The translations under genes and the position numbers were made by a program. Of a DNA stretch of 21,671 nt, positions 7,535 through 16,532 are shown piece by piece. The notes below the pieces were generated by a model. It saw nothing but the letters and a program-made list of their open reading frames with translations. It was not told where the DNA came from and ran no database searches. Origin of the DNA: a virus. Position 1 is the stretch's first letter. Every line of letters starts with the position of its first letter. The stretch lies in the IMG/VR virus record IMGVR_UViG_3300027865_000299, positions 1 to 21,671 of that record; one strand, written 5' to 3'.

Positions 7535-10500
7535 CTACTTAAATTCGTCCTCGTGCGACCTGTCAGTGATTTCCCCGAATCTCATGTAGTGAACCGCCTC
7601 TCGATCATTTTCTTCCATCGGATAATAGTGCTTCTTTTCGTTCCACTCATTCATAAATGCTATGGCCCGATCCTCGTCACCATCCCAATAAGCTCGCCGC
7701 GCCTTTTTCAAGACAGACTGGTACTTCTGCTTATTCTTCTTCAGTTCCGTCTCGTTTGATTGCCACCTACTGGACACATGATAGCCATAGGATCCCCAAA
7801 GGGTAGTCATGTCTTCGGCCAACCGTAAGCCAACCTCACCTAATGGCATCGCTTCTTGTTGCTTCTCAGTACCACGGAACGACTTGTTGATATTCCCGAG
7901 TGTTTCCTTCCCCATTCTTGCCCAATTGATAACATCGCTGGCTGCCACGGGGAGTACAGAGAATTCCAAGTTCTCCGCAATCCCCTGAAATTGCTTGGCC
8001 GGGTCATCTTCATTGCTCCAGCCAAAATCTCCATATATTCCGAGCGTACCAACGAGGGCACCGCGTTGAAGCACTGCTCCGGTGGGGAAGTCACCTCGAC
8101 TCAGGAAAAACCGCACCACGTCGTCGGTTACGAAATCGCCCTCGGGGTGAATGTCTTCTTTCCCACCAAACCCCTCGAACAACTGGCGTCGCAGGTACAT
8201 CATCAAGTCGCCACCCAAAAGCCCGCCAGCCGCCGCCCGTATCAATGGCAACGCATTCCCCCTCTTCAAATCTCCTCTGATAACATGGCTTGCCATAAGG
8301 GCCTGTTGCCTGGTAAACCTCTTCAGATACCCAAGCCAACGCGTCTTCGGCAAATTAAAGAAGGCAGGTTCCCTCCAGACATTGGGGTGATGGTTCATAT
8401 AGGCAGCGTAATCCTGTGTCATACGGACGAACTCAGCGTCACCCAAGGGCTTCTTATAGTCGATATCGAACCGATCCTTCAGCGTCTCACGCGCCCACTT
8501 GACCCTCGGCCTGAGTATCGCACGCAACCCACTGGTTTCCCGATTCGCTATACCATAGAGATCCCGAGCGAAGATCTCCCCGGTAGCCGCAGAGGCATAG
8601 TCCAGTTGCCGATTGAGGAATTCCATGAGTTTCAACGTCGGCACTTTTTCCAGCAACCCAGCATCTCCGGCCCCAATCTGACGCCGAAACGCAGTAGGAC
8701 CAATCACACCCTGCCGACGCAGAAACGCCCGGTAGGTGGGGTTGAGCGCCCTGAAACTCCCACGGACACCCCGGCTCCACCCCGCGTCCATCATAAAAGA
8801 AATCGCCGGTTGACTGATCTGAATGATTGGAGCAAAACCAAGCCCAATCTTAGTACCGTAAACGTATGTGCTGTAACCCTTCTGTGCCCGTTGAGCCATC
8901 CTACTCAAAGGCTGGGACTTGTCGATGACACCCATAGAGGCGTCCGACAGATCGCTTATCATCTTGAATTCACCGGGGGCATTACTCTTAATATCGTCAA
9001 GCATATTCGTGAGAATCTGCCGTGACGGGCCGAATATCTCCGTATCGGCCATCGTGTGCGCTACCTCGTTCATATAGCGCATAAGAACCGTTTTGGCATT
9101 TGTCTCACGCCATTCATCGGGGAATAGATTCGCCGTGCGACCAAACTCAGTACCATGTCTACGAAATCTCTGGGCGCTGGATTCCTCGAACAACCATTGG
9201 AGAGCTTGCCCCGGCGTATCAACGATACCCGTCACTGGATGCGTCAAACGAGTGATCGCTTTTTTTGTCGCGGGACTCCATCTGGCGTCTCGGGCCATCC
9301 GGTCAATCGTACCCAGTAACGACGCCGCATTGCCCTTATGCCCAGATCCCTCCGCTAAAACATGGGCCGACTGGTTGGTTCCAGACACATCCTCCCAGAT
9401 AGCCTTACTAATTTTGTCGTTCCACCTCCGTGGGCCATCTGTAAGGAATTCTTGACTCAACTTAAACGGTCTGACGATATACTTCCCAGCCGTCTCGGCA
9501 ACCTGGTAATCAATCCCCTGCTCAAGTAATTTCACTCGGGCTGCTTCAATTTCTTTGACGGTCCTCGGGGGCTTGTTCTCCGTCTTCCGCTTAGCAATCT
9601 TCAATGTTGTCCCAAGCTGATCGGTAAGCGGTATCAGTGATTGAACACCACGATTACTCAAATCAATGCCAATCCCTTCCATGAAATTTCTGACCTCAGG
9701 AATAGCCATCGCCTCTTGAATTGTAATCTCGTTCAGCCCCTTAAACTTCCGCCCCCTACTAACAGCAAGTTCAGACAAATCCTCAGCTAAGTTCCCCAGG
9801 TTCACATTTGCCCTACGATTTCTATCTATGTGTGCATGAACCAACGCCTTAGACTCGGGTGATTTCACTCGGTTCTCTGAATCCCTAAGAATATCTCGCC
9901 ACCTGCCACCATCATTGCTGGAGCGTTTCGTCCAAGCCTTCACATCAACAAACGCCTTACCGCTATTGTCAATTGCGTCAATAATCGGACTGGCCGACTC
10001 CATGATTGATGGCTGACCGGGTTTGGTTTTCGCCTCATCCAGATGCTTAATCTTTGTGAACACACCTGAACGTAGGAACGGTTGATACTGTGGTGGCTTG
10101 TAAGGGGCTGGTTTCACGGACACACCCGGCTTCAATTCCACCGCCTTATTGACCTTGGCAGCAGCCAACGCATCCATGATATTTCCCGGTGGAGCGGTCC
10201 CCAAACTGCGCTTGGGCACACCACCTGCGGGATGATGCCGCATTTCACGGGTACCGCTTGGGAATGCCGTCTCCCCTACCCCTGGCCCCCCAAACATTCC
10301 TCGCTCTGCCTGAGATTCGGGGATACGCTTACTTCTGGAAGCATCCTTAAACGTAAATCCCTCACCCACCCCCTCCGGGGGCGGCAACATCCGCGCCGGG
10401 TCAGTAATCGGCTTCTGGGGAACCTTAGGGCCGAACTCACCCCCGAGAGTTTGTGTGCGCCCACCAACATCAGCTATTGTGGGGACATTGGGTTGGGGCT

Positions 10501-11335
10501 TCGGGAATTCACGCGAAAACCGTCCCGCCACTTCACGCCCTATCGCCTCCTCGTAGGCCACTTTCCGGCGAACCTCTCCAGCCCGGAATGCCTCTAAATC
10601 CGTCTCAAATGCTATGCGCTGGGAACGAGCCCTGTACCGCTTCGCAAGAGCTGGTCCGGCTTTCACGAAACCCAAGAGCATCAAAGCAGCGAATGTCGGA
10701 CCAAGTGGATCTTCGTACAATTCAGCCCTGGCGATACGTTGCTGCTTTCTCTCTTCTGCTGTGTGAGCAGGAGCGAATACCTTATAAGCCAATATCGCCT
10801 GGTGCGGTATAACCTCCAGCATTGATTTCAGGGTTCCCTTTGGGTCGCGTTTCAGCGCCTCCGGCAAACCAACAAGCCCCGCCAAGGCATAGGTCAACGA
10901 CCGACCGATATTGCGAACAAAACCAACACCCTGCATGACGCCACTGGCGTTGGAATCGAAGTCGGTTCCTATCTCATCAGCGACTTCCATGAGTGATTCA
11001 CTGGCAATTCCGCTAACAGCAGCCGCGCCAGATATCCCGGTTAGTTTCATCAGGAGGGGGTCTTGTCCGGCTTCTTCAACTTTCTCACCGACGATACCCC
11101 CAACAGTCTTCTGTTCAGGGGTCGGTGACGAGGGCGGAAAGAAACGCCAACCATGCGGATCCCACTCATCCTGAGACGCAACCCCCAGACGCTCAAACAA
11201 CTTCGCCGCCTTCCGTGCCATCGGGTGATCCGTAGGCCGTGGACGGTCAGGGACTGTATCTGCGAGCGCAGTCCCTATATCGTAGGGGTCTTCAGAATAC
11301 GCGCCTATATCGTATAGGTCACTCGGTTGCGGCAT
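7535..11335 (-). CDS. Giant internal virion / DNA-ejection protein (gp16-like position)
   Basis: The protein has about 1266 residues from ATG 11333-11335 (MPQPSDLYDIG…). An ATG at 11366-11368 is in frame but would overlap the previous gene by 50 bases; both ribosome sites are weak. The length is close to T7 gp16 (about 1,300 residues), the last and largest ejection protein. Visible parts are an N-terminal domain with amphipathic or hydrophobic stretches (SLTYALAGLVGLPEAL, PTFAALMLLGFVKAGPAL at about 150-225), a Pro/Gly-rich linker (about 280-430), then a long helical region. Late segments (FFNLPKTRWLGYLKRFTRQQALMA… AAAGGLLGGDLMMYLRR) resemble the helical membrane-associated parts of large polyvalent/ejection proteins. 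I could not find the N-terminal lytic transglycosylase of T7 gp16. The stop is followed at once by a strong GGAGGAG site for the next gene. Confidence 0.6.
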   Translation of the reverse strand: MPQPSDLYDIGAYSEDPYDIGTALADTVPDRPRPTDHPMARKAAKLFERLGVASQDEWDPHGWRFFPPSSPTPEQKTVGGIVGEKVEEAGQDPLLMKLTGISGAAAVSGIASESLMEVADEIGTDFDSNASGVMQGVGFVRNIGRSLTYALAGLVGLPEALKRDPKGTLKSMLEVIPHQAILAYKVFAPAHTAEERKQQRIARAELYEDPLGPTFAALMLLGFVKAGPALAKRYRARSQRIAFETDLEAFRAGEVRRKVAYEEAIGREVAGRFSREFPKPQPNVPTIADVGGRTQTLGGEFGPKVPQKPITDPARMLPPPEGVGEGFTFKDASRSKRIPESQAERGMFGGPGVGETAFPSGTREMRHHPAGGVPKRSLGTAPPGNIMDALAAAKVNKAVELKPGVSVKPAPYKPPQYQPFLRSGVFTKIKHLDEAKTKPGQPSIMESASPIIDAIDNSGKAFVDVKAWTKRSSNDGGRWRDILRDSENRVKSPESKALVHAHIDRNRRANVNLGNLAEDLSELAVSRGRKFKGLNEITIQEAMAIPEVRNFMEGIGIDLSNRGVQSLIPLTDQLGTTLKIAKRKTENKPPRTVKEIEAARVKLLEQGIDYQVAETAGKYIVRPFKLSQEFLTDGPRRWNDKISKAIWEDVSGTNQSAHVLAEGSGHKGNAASLLGTIDRMARDARWSPATKKAITRLTHPVTGIVDTPGQALQWLFEESSAQRFRRHGTEFGRTANLFPDEWRETNAKTVLMRYMNEVAHTMADTEIFGPSRQILTNMLDDIKSNAPGEFKMISDLSDASMGVIDKSQPLSRMAQRAQKGYSTYVYGTKIGLGFAPIIQISQPAISFMMDAGWSRGVRGSFRALNPTYRAFLRRQGVIGPTAFRRQIGAGDAGLLEKVPTLKLMEFLNRQLDYASAATGEIFARDLYGIANRETSGLRAILRPRVKWARETLKDRFDIDYKKPLGDAEFVRMTQDYAAYMNHHPNVWREPAFFNLPKTRWLGYLKRFTRQQALMASHVIRGDLKRGNALPLIRAAAGGLLGGDLMMYLRRQLFEGFGGKEDIHPEGDFVTDDVVRFFLSRGDFPTGAVLQRGALVGTLGIYGDFGWSNEDDPAKQFQGIAENLEFSVLPVAASDVINWARMGKETLGNINKSFRGTEKQQEAMPLGEVGLRLAEDMTTLWGSYGYHVSSRWQSNETELKKNKQKYQSVLKKARRAYWDGDEDRAIAFMNEWNEKKHYYPMEENDREAVHYMRFGEITDRSHEDEFK

Positions 11336-12749
11336 CGTACGTTTTCCATCCCATTTCATCGAACACATCTTCGATGTCTAACTGTAGGCTGGCGTAAACC
11401 CCTCTGTAAAATTGGTAATTGGCGACTACGAACGCACGGTCATAGGCGTTCCCTCTGATACTCTCAGCCGCTTTCTTCAAACGATCCTCATAGGCTATAA
11501 CATCGTTTGGTTCAGCAGTATCCTGACTCTCACGGAAATACTTGCGCGTGGTTTTGGCAGTTTCGATTTCCTCCGACATCACACCATTGAACAATCGGCT
11601 ACGGACCTCAGCCCTGAGTAAACTATTCGGACTATTCTTGTCGAAGCCCTCACGCGCCCACAGCGCCATCGTCCCCTCAAGTGCGCTATGAAATTCTTGG
11701 AGCTTCTTGTACCCCGCCTTCTCGAAAGACGCTCCAGGTGGAACCAATGTTACAAGCTCCTCAGCAAACGGCGCACCCGCAAACGGACCCTGAACGTCCC
11801 TATGCTCAATGACACCCTCGGAGAAGATCACCTTATCCAGTTCCTTCTCGATCTCCTTGAATCCCTCACTGTCCTTGTACGTCATTTTGAACATCGTAAA
11901 CATATTGCCGCCACCCGGTGTGTAGAGGTCGGAGATTATACCCTGCGCCGTTATCTCCTGCTGTGAGGTCAGAAGCCCCTTGGCACCCTTCTCCACGTCG
12001 AGCTTGCCCATCTTGTCCAAATTAGCAATGAAGCCCTGCCACTGCTTCGTACCAACGATTCCAGGTGTCTGTGTTTCCGCAGACAATAGCAAACGCCCCG
12101 CCTCTTCCGGGCCAGCATCTTCCAGTAGCTTCCCGATCTCCCCAATCTTCTGTTGCGCTACTGCCTCGTTAGCCGACATCTCCATGGTGCGTAACTCAGC
12201 AGGAGTCACAGCGTCCGCCTTGAGCTGTTCAACTTCCCTGCGGAGGTTATTCTTCTCATCATCACGCATCGTCTCGTAGATCTGGTCCGTTTGCCTCTGA
12301 ATGTCCGCCTGGCTCCACGAAAGAACATGCTTCTGTGCCACCTCCGGGATATCACCAAGGAGACTCTGAGCCTCCGCCAACCGCGAAAGTTGAAGATTCG
12401 GATTTCCAATAGCATCCTCAGCGTAGATTGAGTTCATTATCCCCTTGATTCCACCTGCGGTCTCGCCATACTGAGTCTGATATCCAGAGATTTTCCCCGC
12501 CTCTGCTCCAAGCGTCAGATCGACTTTGTGTTTGGCTAAGTCCTTGGCGTCCTGAACTGCAGCTACCCGTGACTGCTCACGTTCCTTCCGTTCCCGCTCT
12601 GCCCGCTCATCCTCCCGCCGATTCTCAATCATCTTCCAGAAGAAATCACCAATCTTCTCCATCCCCTTATTGCGGGACTCCATCTTCGCCAACCGCTTGT
12701 ACGCTGGCCGGAACTTCTTGGCAATGTCCATCGCCGTATTGTTAGGCAT
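11319..12749 (-). CDS. Internal virion protein, helical (gp15-like position)
   Basis: The protein has 476 residues from ATG 12747-12749, which has GAGG six bases upstream; a TTG four codons earlier is open but lies within that ribosome site. The product is almost wholly helical and charged, with a strong coiled-coil-type segment at about 30-80 (NRREDERAERERKEREQSRVAAVQDAKD region) and others through the middle (NNLRREVEQLKADAVTPAELR). It has no signal peptide, membrane segment or catalytic motif. It lies between the 897-residue and about 1266-residue proteins, matching the position of T7 gp15, the helical middle component of the DNA-ejection core. The final codons overlap the beginning of the next gene. 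The role is inferred from order and composition, not from a recognised domain. Confidence 0.55.
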   Translation of the reverse strand: MPNNTAMDIAKKFRPAYKRLAKMESRNKGMEKIGDFFWKMIENRREDERAERERKEREQSRVAAVQDAKDLAKHKVDLTLGAEAGKISGYQTQYGETAGGIKGIMNSIYAEDAIGNPNLQLSRLAEAQSLLGDIPEVAQKHVLSWSQADIQRQTDQIYETMRDDEKNNLRREVEQLKADAVTPAELRTMEMSANEAVAQQKIGEIGKLLEDAGPEEAGRLLLSAETQTPGIVGTKQWQGFIANLDKMGKLDVEKGAKGLLTSQQEITAQGIISDLYTPGGGNMFTMFKMTYKDSEGFKEIEKELDKVIFSEGVIEHRDVQGPFAGAPFAEELVTLVPPGASFEKAGYKKLQEFHSALEGTMALWAREGFDKNSPNSLLRAEVRSRLFNGVMSEEIETAKTTRKYFRESQDTAEPNDVIAYEDRLKKAAESIRGNAYDRAFVVANYQFYRGVYASLQLDIEDVFDEMGWKTYDAATE

Positions 12750-12766
12750 GACGGTCCTCAATCATT

Positions 12767-15460
12767 TCATTCATACGGTCGCCCGTAGTTATTGGCGGCG
12801 TTATCAGCAACCGCACCCGCCGCACCACCCGCAGCAGCCCCCGGAGGACCACCAAACACAAAGCCCAGAACAGGAAGCAGGTCAGCCGTGAAGTTCAGCC
12901 AATCAGTTTCCCCACCCGCCTCGATTTCCGCCAGCATAACTTCCAGTTTCGCCTTGTCCACATCGTGCTGATTATTCACGGCCATCCGTCGTATAGCATT
13001 GCTGACGGTATCAAGATCAATTCGCTCACCAGCAACCCACGCCTCCAGATCTATCCTCGCCATACCGAGCTTGTCTTGAATCTCAAGATCCGTGGCCTTC
13101 AGCATGAAATCATTGATCTGCTGTGTCGCCTGCAACTGATACATCCGATCCGAATCAATCACCGACAAATCGAATTCGCCCTTCTCGATCATCTGGTCGA
13201 ACGCTGTCTTGTCTACCGTAAGACCAAACTCCGCCTCAAACTGCTTGAGCATATCTTCTTGCTTCTTTTCATCTAAGGCTAAATAATCTTCCTTAATCTC
13301 CATCGCACGTTCGGCCAACGTATTGCCCTGGTCATTCTTAACCTCTTCCAATTTCTGGCTCTGTGTGACAGCGTAGAAATTCTGATTGGCTACATCACGG
13401 TTAAGCTCCTGCCCCTCGAACGTGAAGACATTCTCGGCCCGCTGCTTCTCGCGACCAGTCTCGATACCCGCCGCATTTAATGCGGCTTGCAATTTCTCAG
13501 TGCGGAGATTGTCTTGGGCACGAGCCACTTCCAACTCAAACATTATCTCGCCCTGAGCAATGGCTTTGACCGTCCCACTGCTCAGTCCCATCCCCGCCCC
13601 TGACAGCTTCGACACAGCCGCCTGGATACCCTTGTCCATCCGTGATCGAATCGCACCCTTTTCTTCACTGGACAACTCAGGGTCCCAATCCATCACTTTG
13701 TCGAGGAACTCGTTCACCTTCTTATTCTGACCGAGATTCTCAATATCCTCCGCAGTCGCACCCTCTAAGAGACTCTCGCTTGCCAAGCTGCCAAGGTCAT
13801 CAATAAATGCCTTATAGTCTTCCGGGCTGGTCTCAGCACTGAACGTCGTGCCCTCGCCCAAATCACTCTCGGCAGTAGAGGCTTCAGGGGTAACGTCACC
13901 TCCGGTCTCACCCGCGTCACCCTCTCCATCAGGATCCAACCGTTCACCAGCAGAGCCTTCCTCTACATTCGTCTCTACAGCATCACCGAGTTCATCTTGG
14001 CCGGTAGTTGTTCCACCCTCCGGGGTCTGGTCCTCCGGTATCTCCGTTGACTCTAAACCGTCCGGCCCTCGCAACCCCGCCTTCTGGTCAGGCGGAATAC
14101 TGGTACCGATAATGGACTTCTGCTTCTCCTGAAGTTCCTTGATGGCTTCTTCTATGGATGACTTCGCCCTGAAGTCCTCCTCAGACATCTCTCGCGTAGT
14201 ACCATCGCTTGTAGGACCACCACCCTCTCGGTTGGCCTTCTCACTCCTCCCTTCCCAGCCGTCAATCAAATCAGTAATCTGCTGATTGATATCATTCCAC
14301 TGATTCTTCGATTCTCCCTCAAGCCAGTCGGGGGCATCGAATATGTCGTGCTGAGGAAAGATGTCCTCAATCGCGCCCTCTTGAATGATCTCCCCGGTCT
14401 CCTTGTCCCTCACACTGAACCGAGACTCACCAATAGGCTGGGCGTTCGGTGACGTGTAGGTGCGACGCCTAACGGGCGTTGTACCACCATCTTTCCCGGC
14501 AGTGGCCCATTGGTCCTCGGTCAACTCACCGCCTGGAATACCAACGTCTCGCTCAGGAGTGGTCCCCTCCTGCCCCCGGGATTTCTGGGTGCGTCCCTCT
14601 ACGGTCTCTATGGGTTCAAATCCACGATCTTCGATACTATCACGAATGTCACCGCTACCCGGAGGATCACCTGCCGCGCTAACCCCACCTCCCGCGAGAA
14701 TGTCCTCCTGTGCTGTACCACCACCAGCACCTTGCTGACGCTGAAACTCTTGCTGCAATGCAAGTTGCTGTTTTTGAGCAGCCCCCGGAGCAAGACCGAA
14801 TTGCTTTTCATAGGCCGCTTGGTCTTGTGCCGCCTTCTGCCTCTGTTGCTCCGGGCTTCTCACCATTTGATCTTGCAGTCGACCAGAGGTCCATTCAGCA
14901 AAGGATTGGCCCCCCTCCGGTATAAGCCCCGACTCCAGTAGAAATTGTTTCTTACCCTCAGTCGTACCGATGCCACCCGGAGTCTTGCCGCCCAATTGCT
15001 GCTGCTTTATGCCCAGCAACTCTTCCTGCGCTGTGCCACCCTGTGCAGCAAACTTCTGAGTATTCAACTCCATCTGTTGCTTTAGACCATCTCCAGTACC
15101 ATCCTGAGCCGAGAGCTTCTGCTCCATATCCACCACCTGCTGTCGGGACGTGGTAGCAACATCACCTGCACCACCACCTTGGGCAGCAAACTTTTGAGCA
15201 TCCAGCTCCATCGCCTGTCCCGTTGTATTAACGGGAGCACCGGGACTCTGCAACCGTGATTGCATGCCCAATATTTCTTCTTGCGCTGAAGTCGCTCCCC
15301 CACCCCCAGGGGACTGCTGCATTTCCAGCATCTTCCCTTTCGCCCGCGCCGGGTCAGGCACAGCCGCCGGAGCCGGAGCTACCGCTGTCTGCGCAGCACC
15401 ACCGTCAATGATGTCTTCGGTTGCCGTGCGCTTCTTTTTCCTAAATGGATTGGATGGCAT
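12767..15460 (-). CDS. Large internal virion / ejection protein (gp14-like position) with degenerate N-terminal repeats
   Basis: The protein has 897 residues from an ATG preceded by AGAGGG. After a basic start (FRKKKR), residues 11-260 hold degenerate Gln/Gly-rich repeats such as SAQEEILGMQSRL (58-70), TSRQQVVDMEQKL (104-116), TAQEELLGIKQQQL (143-156) and TAQEDILAGG (249-258), plus two copies of QKFAAQGG 46 residues apart. An acidic Glu/Thr/Gly-rich middle (about 440-560) is followed by a long helical domain (about 560-850) and a hydrophobic Gly/Ala-rich tail (LLPVLGFVFGGPPGAAAGGAAGA) that could insert in a membrane. T7 gp14, a much shorter inner-core protein, is the outer-membrane ejection component. 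Order and the membrane-active tail suggest an analogous role. There is no signal peptide. Its assignment as an ejection protein is inference. Confidence 0.55.
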   Translation of the reverse strand: MPSNPFRKKKRTATEDIIDGGAAQTAVAPAPAAVPDPARAKGKMLEMQQSPGGGGATSAQEEILGMQSRLQSPGAPVNTTGQAMELDAQKFAAQGGGAGDVATTSRQQVVDMEQKLSAQDGTGDGLKQQMELNTQKFAAQGGTAQEELLGIKQQQLGGKTPGGIGTTEGKKQFLLESGLIPEGGQSFAEWTSGRLQDQMVRSPEQQRQKAAQDQAAYEKQFGLAPGAAQKQQLALQQEFQRQQGAGGGTAQEDILAGGGVSAAGDPPGSGDIRDSIEDRGFEPIETVEGRTQKSRGQEGTTPERDVGIPGGELTEDQWATAGKDGGTTPVRRRTYTSPNAQPIGESRFSVRDKETGEIIQEGAIEDIFPQHDIFDAPDWLEGESKNQWNDINQQITDLIDGWEGRSEKANREGGGPTSDGTTREMSEEDFRAKSSIEEAIKELQEKQKSIIGTSIPPDQKAGLRGPDGLESTEIPEDQTPEGGTTTGQDELGDAVETNVEEGSAGERLDPDGEGDAGETGGDVTPEASTAESDLGEGTTFSAETSPEDYKAFIDDLGSLASESLLEGATAEDIENLGQNKKVNEFLDKVMDWDPELSSEEKGAIRSRMDKGIQAAVSKLSGAGMGLSSGTVKAIAQGEIMFELEVARAQDNLRTEKLQAALNAAGIETGREKQRAENVFTFEGQELNRDVANQNFYAVTQSQKLEEVKNDQGNTLAERAMEIKEDYLALDEKKQEDMLKQFEAEFGLTVDKTAFDQMIEKGEFDLSVIDSDRMYQLQATQQINDFMLKATDLEIQDKLGMARIDLEAWVAGERIDLDTVSNAIRRMAVNNQHDVDKAKLEVMLAEIEAGGETDWLNFTADLLPVLGFVFGGPPGAAAGGAAGAVADNAANNYGRPYE

Positions 15461-15494
15461 GTTACCCTCTACTCATTAGTATTGTTTTGGGAAA

Positions 15495-16529
15495 TTAATT
15501 TAACGGCCAAGACCAGGGAATGCGCCATATCCCAACAACTTGCCAAGACAATACTCTCGCCGTCGCACTATACTCTATGCCAACAACGAACGATGTGTCG
15601 GTAACCGAAACCAGCCACAAGGAATCAGTGAAGTAATTGGCCGCATCTGGACCCCACTCAAGATTGACACTCGCATTTATGCTACTCCATACGGGCCAGC
15701 CCGCTGGATTCACGTTTCCTTTGGGGTCAGTCCAGATGGCGCCCCCACCCGATTTCGCACCGCCATGAAGGGCCGAATACGTCGAGGCAAAGACTATGGT
15801 ATCATGGGTCTGTTCGGTGTTTATGTCAACCCGACCGCCTTGAACGAGAGCTGGATTCGGGTACTGCTTCCCGACATAAGCACGGCGACTCACGTTAAGT
15901 GTGTCATTTTCAAGTGGGTTAAAACTCCAGATTGTTTCCCCACCCATCGTGGGGTCGCCCGAAGAACCGCCCGGAAGGTAATACAACGTGCTGGTTGGAG
16001 ACTCACTGGAGTCCAGTGTTCCAACCCAAGAAATGTCCAGTGAATCCCCACCCCCTCCACGAAAACGAAGAATGGGGGTCTCCATAAAAACAGGATCAGG
16101 TGTACAGGACGAAATGTTGTGGGCATCATCAATCGGCTTCGCCAGCAATTGAAATATCTGCGTATTGACAGTGACCGTTGGAGCCTCTTGCCCGCCCCAA
16201 TCATACCACGGATCACCCGTATCACACGTATCGGGCCACGTACACGCTTGAATCGTATCTAATCTCGCAAAGCAGTTCCCGTCAAAAACCGTATCAGCGA
16301 TGTAGTTGCAGAGCCGCAGATAGATTTCGTCAATGATCTGGTAGTTCATGTGATCGATGAACTCCCTCATAGCCGGGCGCAACGAATCGGGGAACCTTGA
16401 GTAATCGAATACCACGGGATACGGTTTCGGGGGACATGGCGGGACGCCCTCGTGGGATGTGTAGGACCACGCCCACGACGAACACAGAACAACAAGAAGA
16501 ATAATCACGATATCTCTACTCAGTTTCAT
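15495..16529 (-). CDS. Exported cysteine-containing probable tail protein
   Basis: The protein has 344 residues from the ATG at 16527-16529, with an AAGGA ribosome site 7 bases ahead and a gap of only 3 bases after the nozzle gene. The N-terminus (MKLSRDIVIILLVVLCSSWA, then a WS-Y site near residue 23) is a convincing signal peptide; the Cys at 16 could alternatively hint at a lipobox but lacks the usual small residues around it. Beyond the leader there are six Cys, mostly in the first 150 residues (PPCPP, LCNYI, GNCFA, QACTW, DTCDT, SSCTP), an even number compatible with disulfides in an oxidising compartment. The C-terminal half is beta- and Gly-rich and ends in WRIPWSWPLN. No family was recognised. 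Its position after the nozzle suggests a tail component. Confidence 0.55.
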   Translation of the reverse strand: MKLSRDIVIILLVVLCSSWAWSYTSHEGVPPCPPKPYPVVFDYSRFPDSLRPAMREFIDHMNYQIIDEIYLRLCNYIADTVFDGNCFARLDTIQACTWPDTCDTGDPWYDWGGQEAPTVTVNTQIFQLLAKPIDDAHNISSCTPDPVFMETPILRFRGGGGDSLDISWVGTLDSSESPTSTLYYLPGGSSGDPTMGGETIWSFNPLENDTLNVSRRAYVGKQYPNPALVQGGRVDINTEQTHDTIVFASTYSALHGGAKSGGGAIWTDPKGNVNPAGWPVWSSINASVNLEWGPDAANYFTDSLWLVSVTDTSFVVGIEYSATARVLSWQVVGIWRIPWSWPLN

Positions 16530-16532
16530 CGG

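Noticed and set aside
7856-9025. 389-residue open frame on the plus strand
   Set aside because: It is antisense to the 1266-residue ejection protein, is His/Pro/Arg-rich without domain character, and has no credible ribosome site; it is an effect of codon bias in the real gene.
11336-11368. Upstream ATG for the 1266-residue protein
   Set aside because: It would overlap the preceding gene by 50 bases and has no better ribosome site; not excluded, but less likely than ATG 11335.
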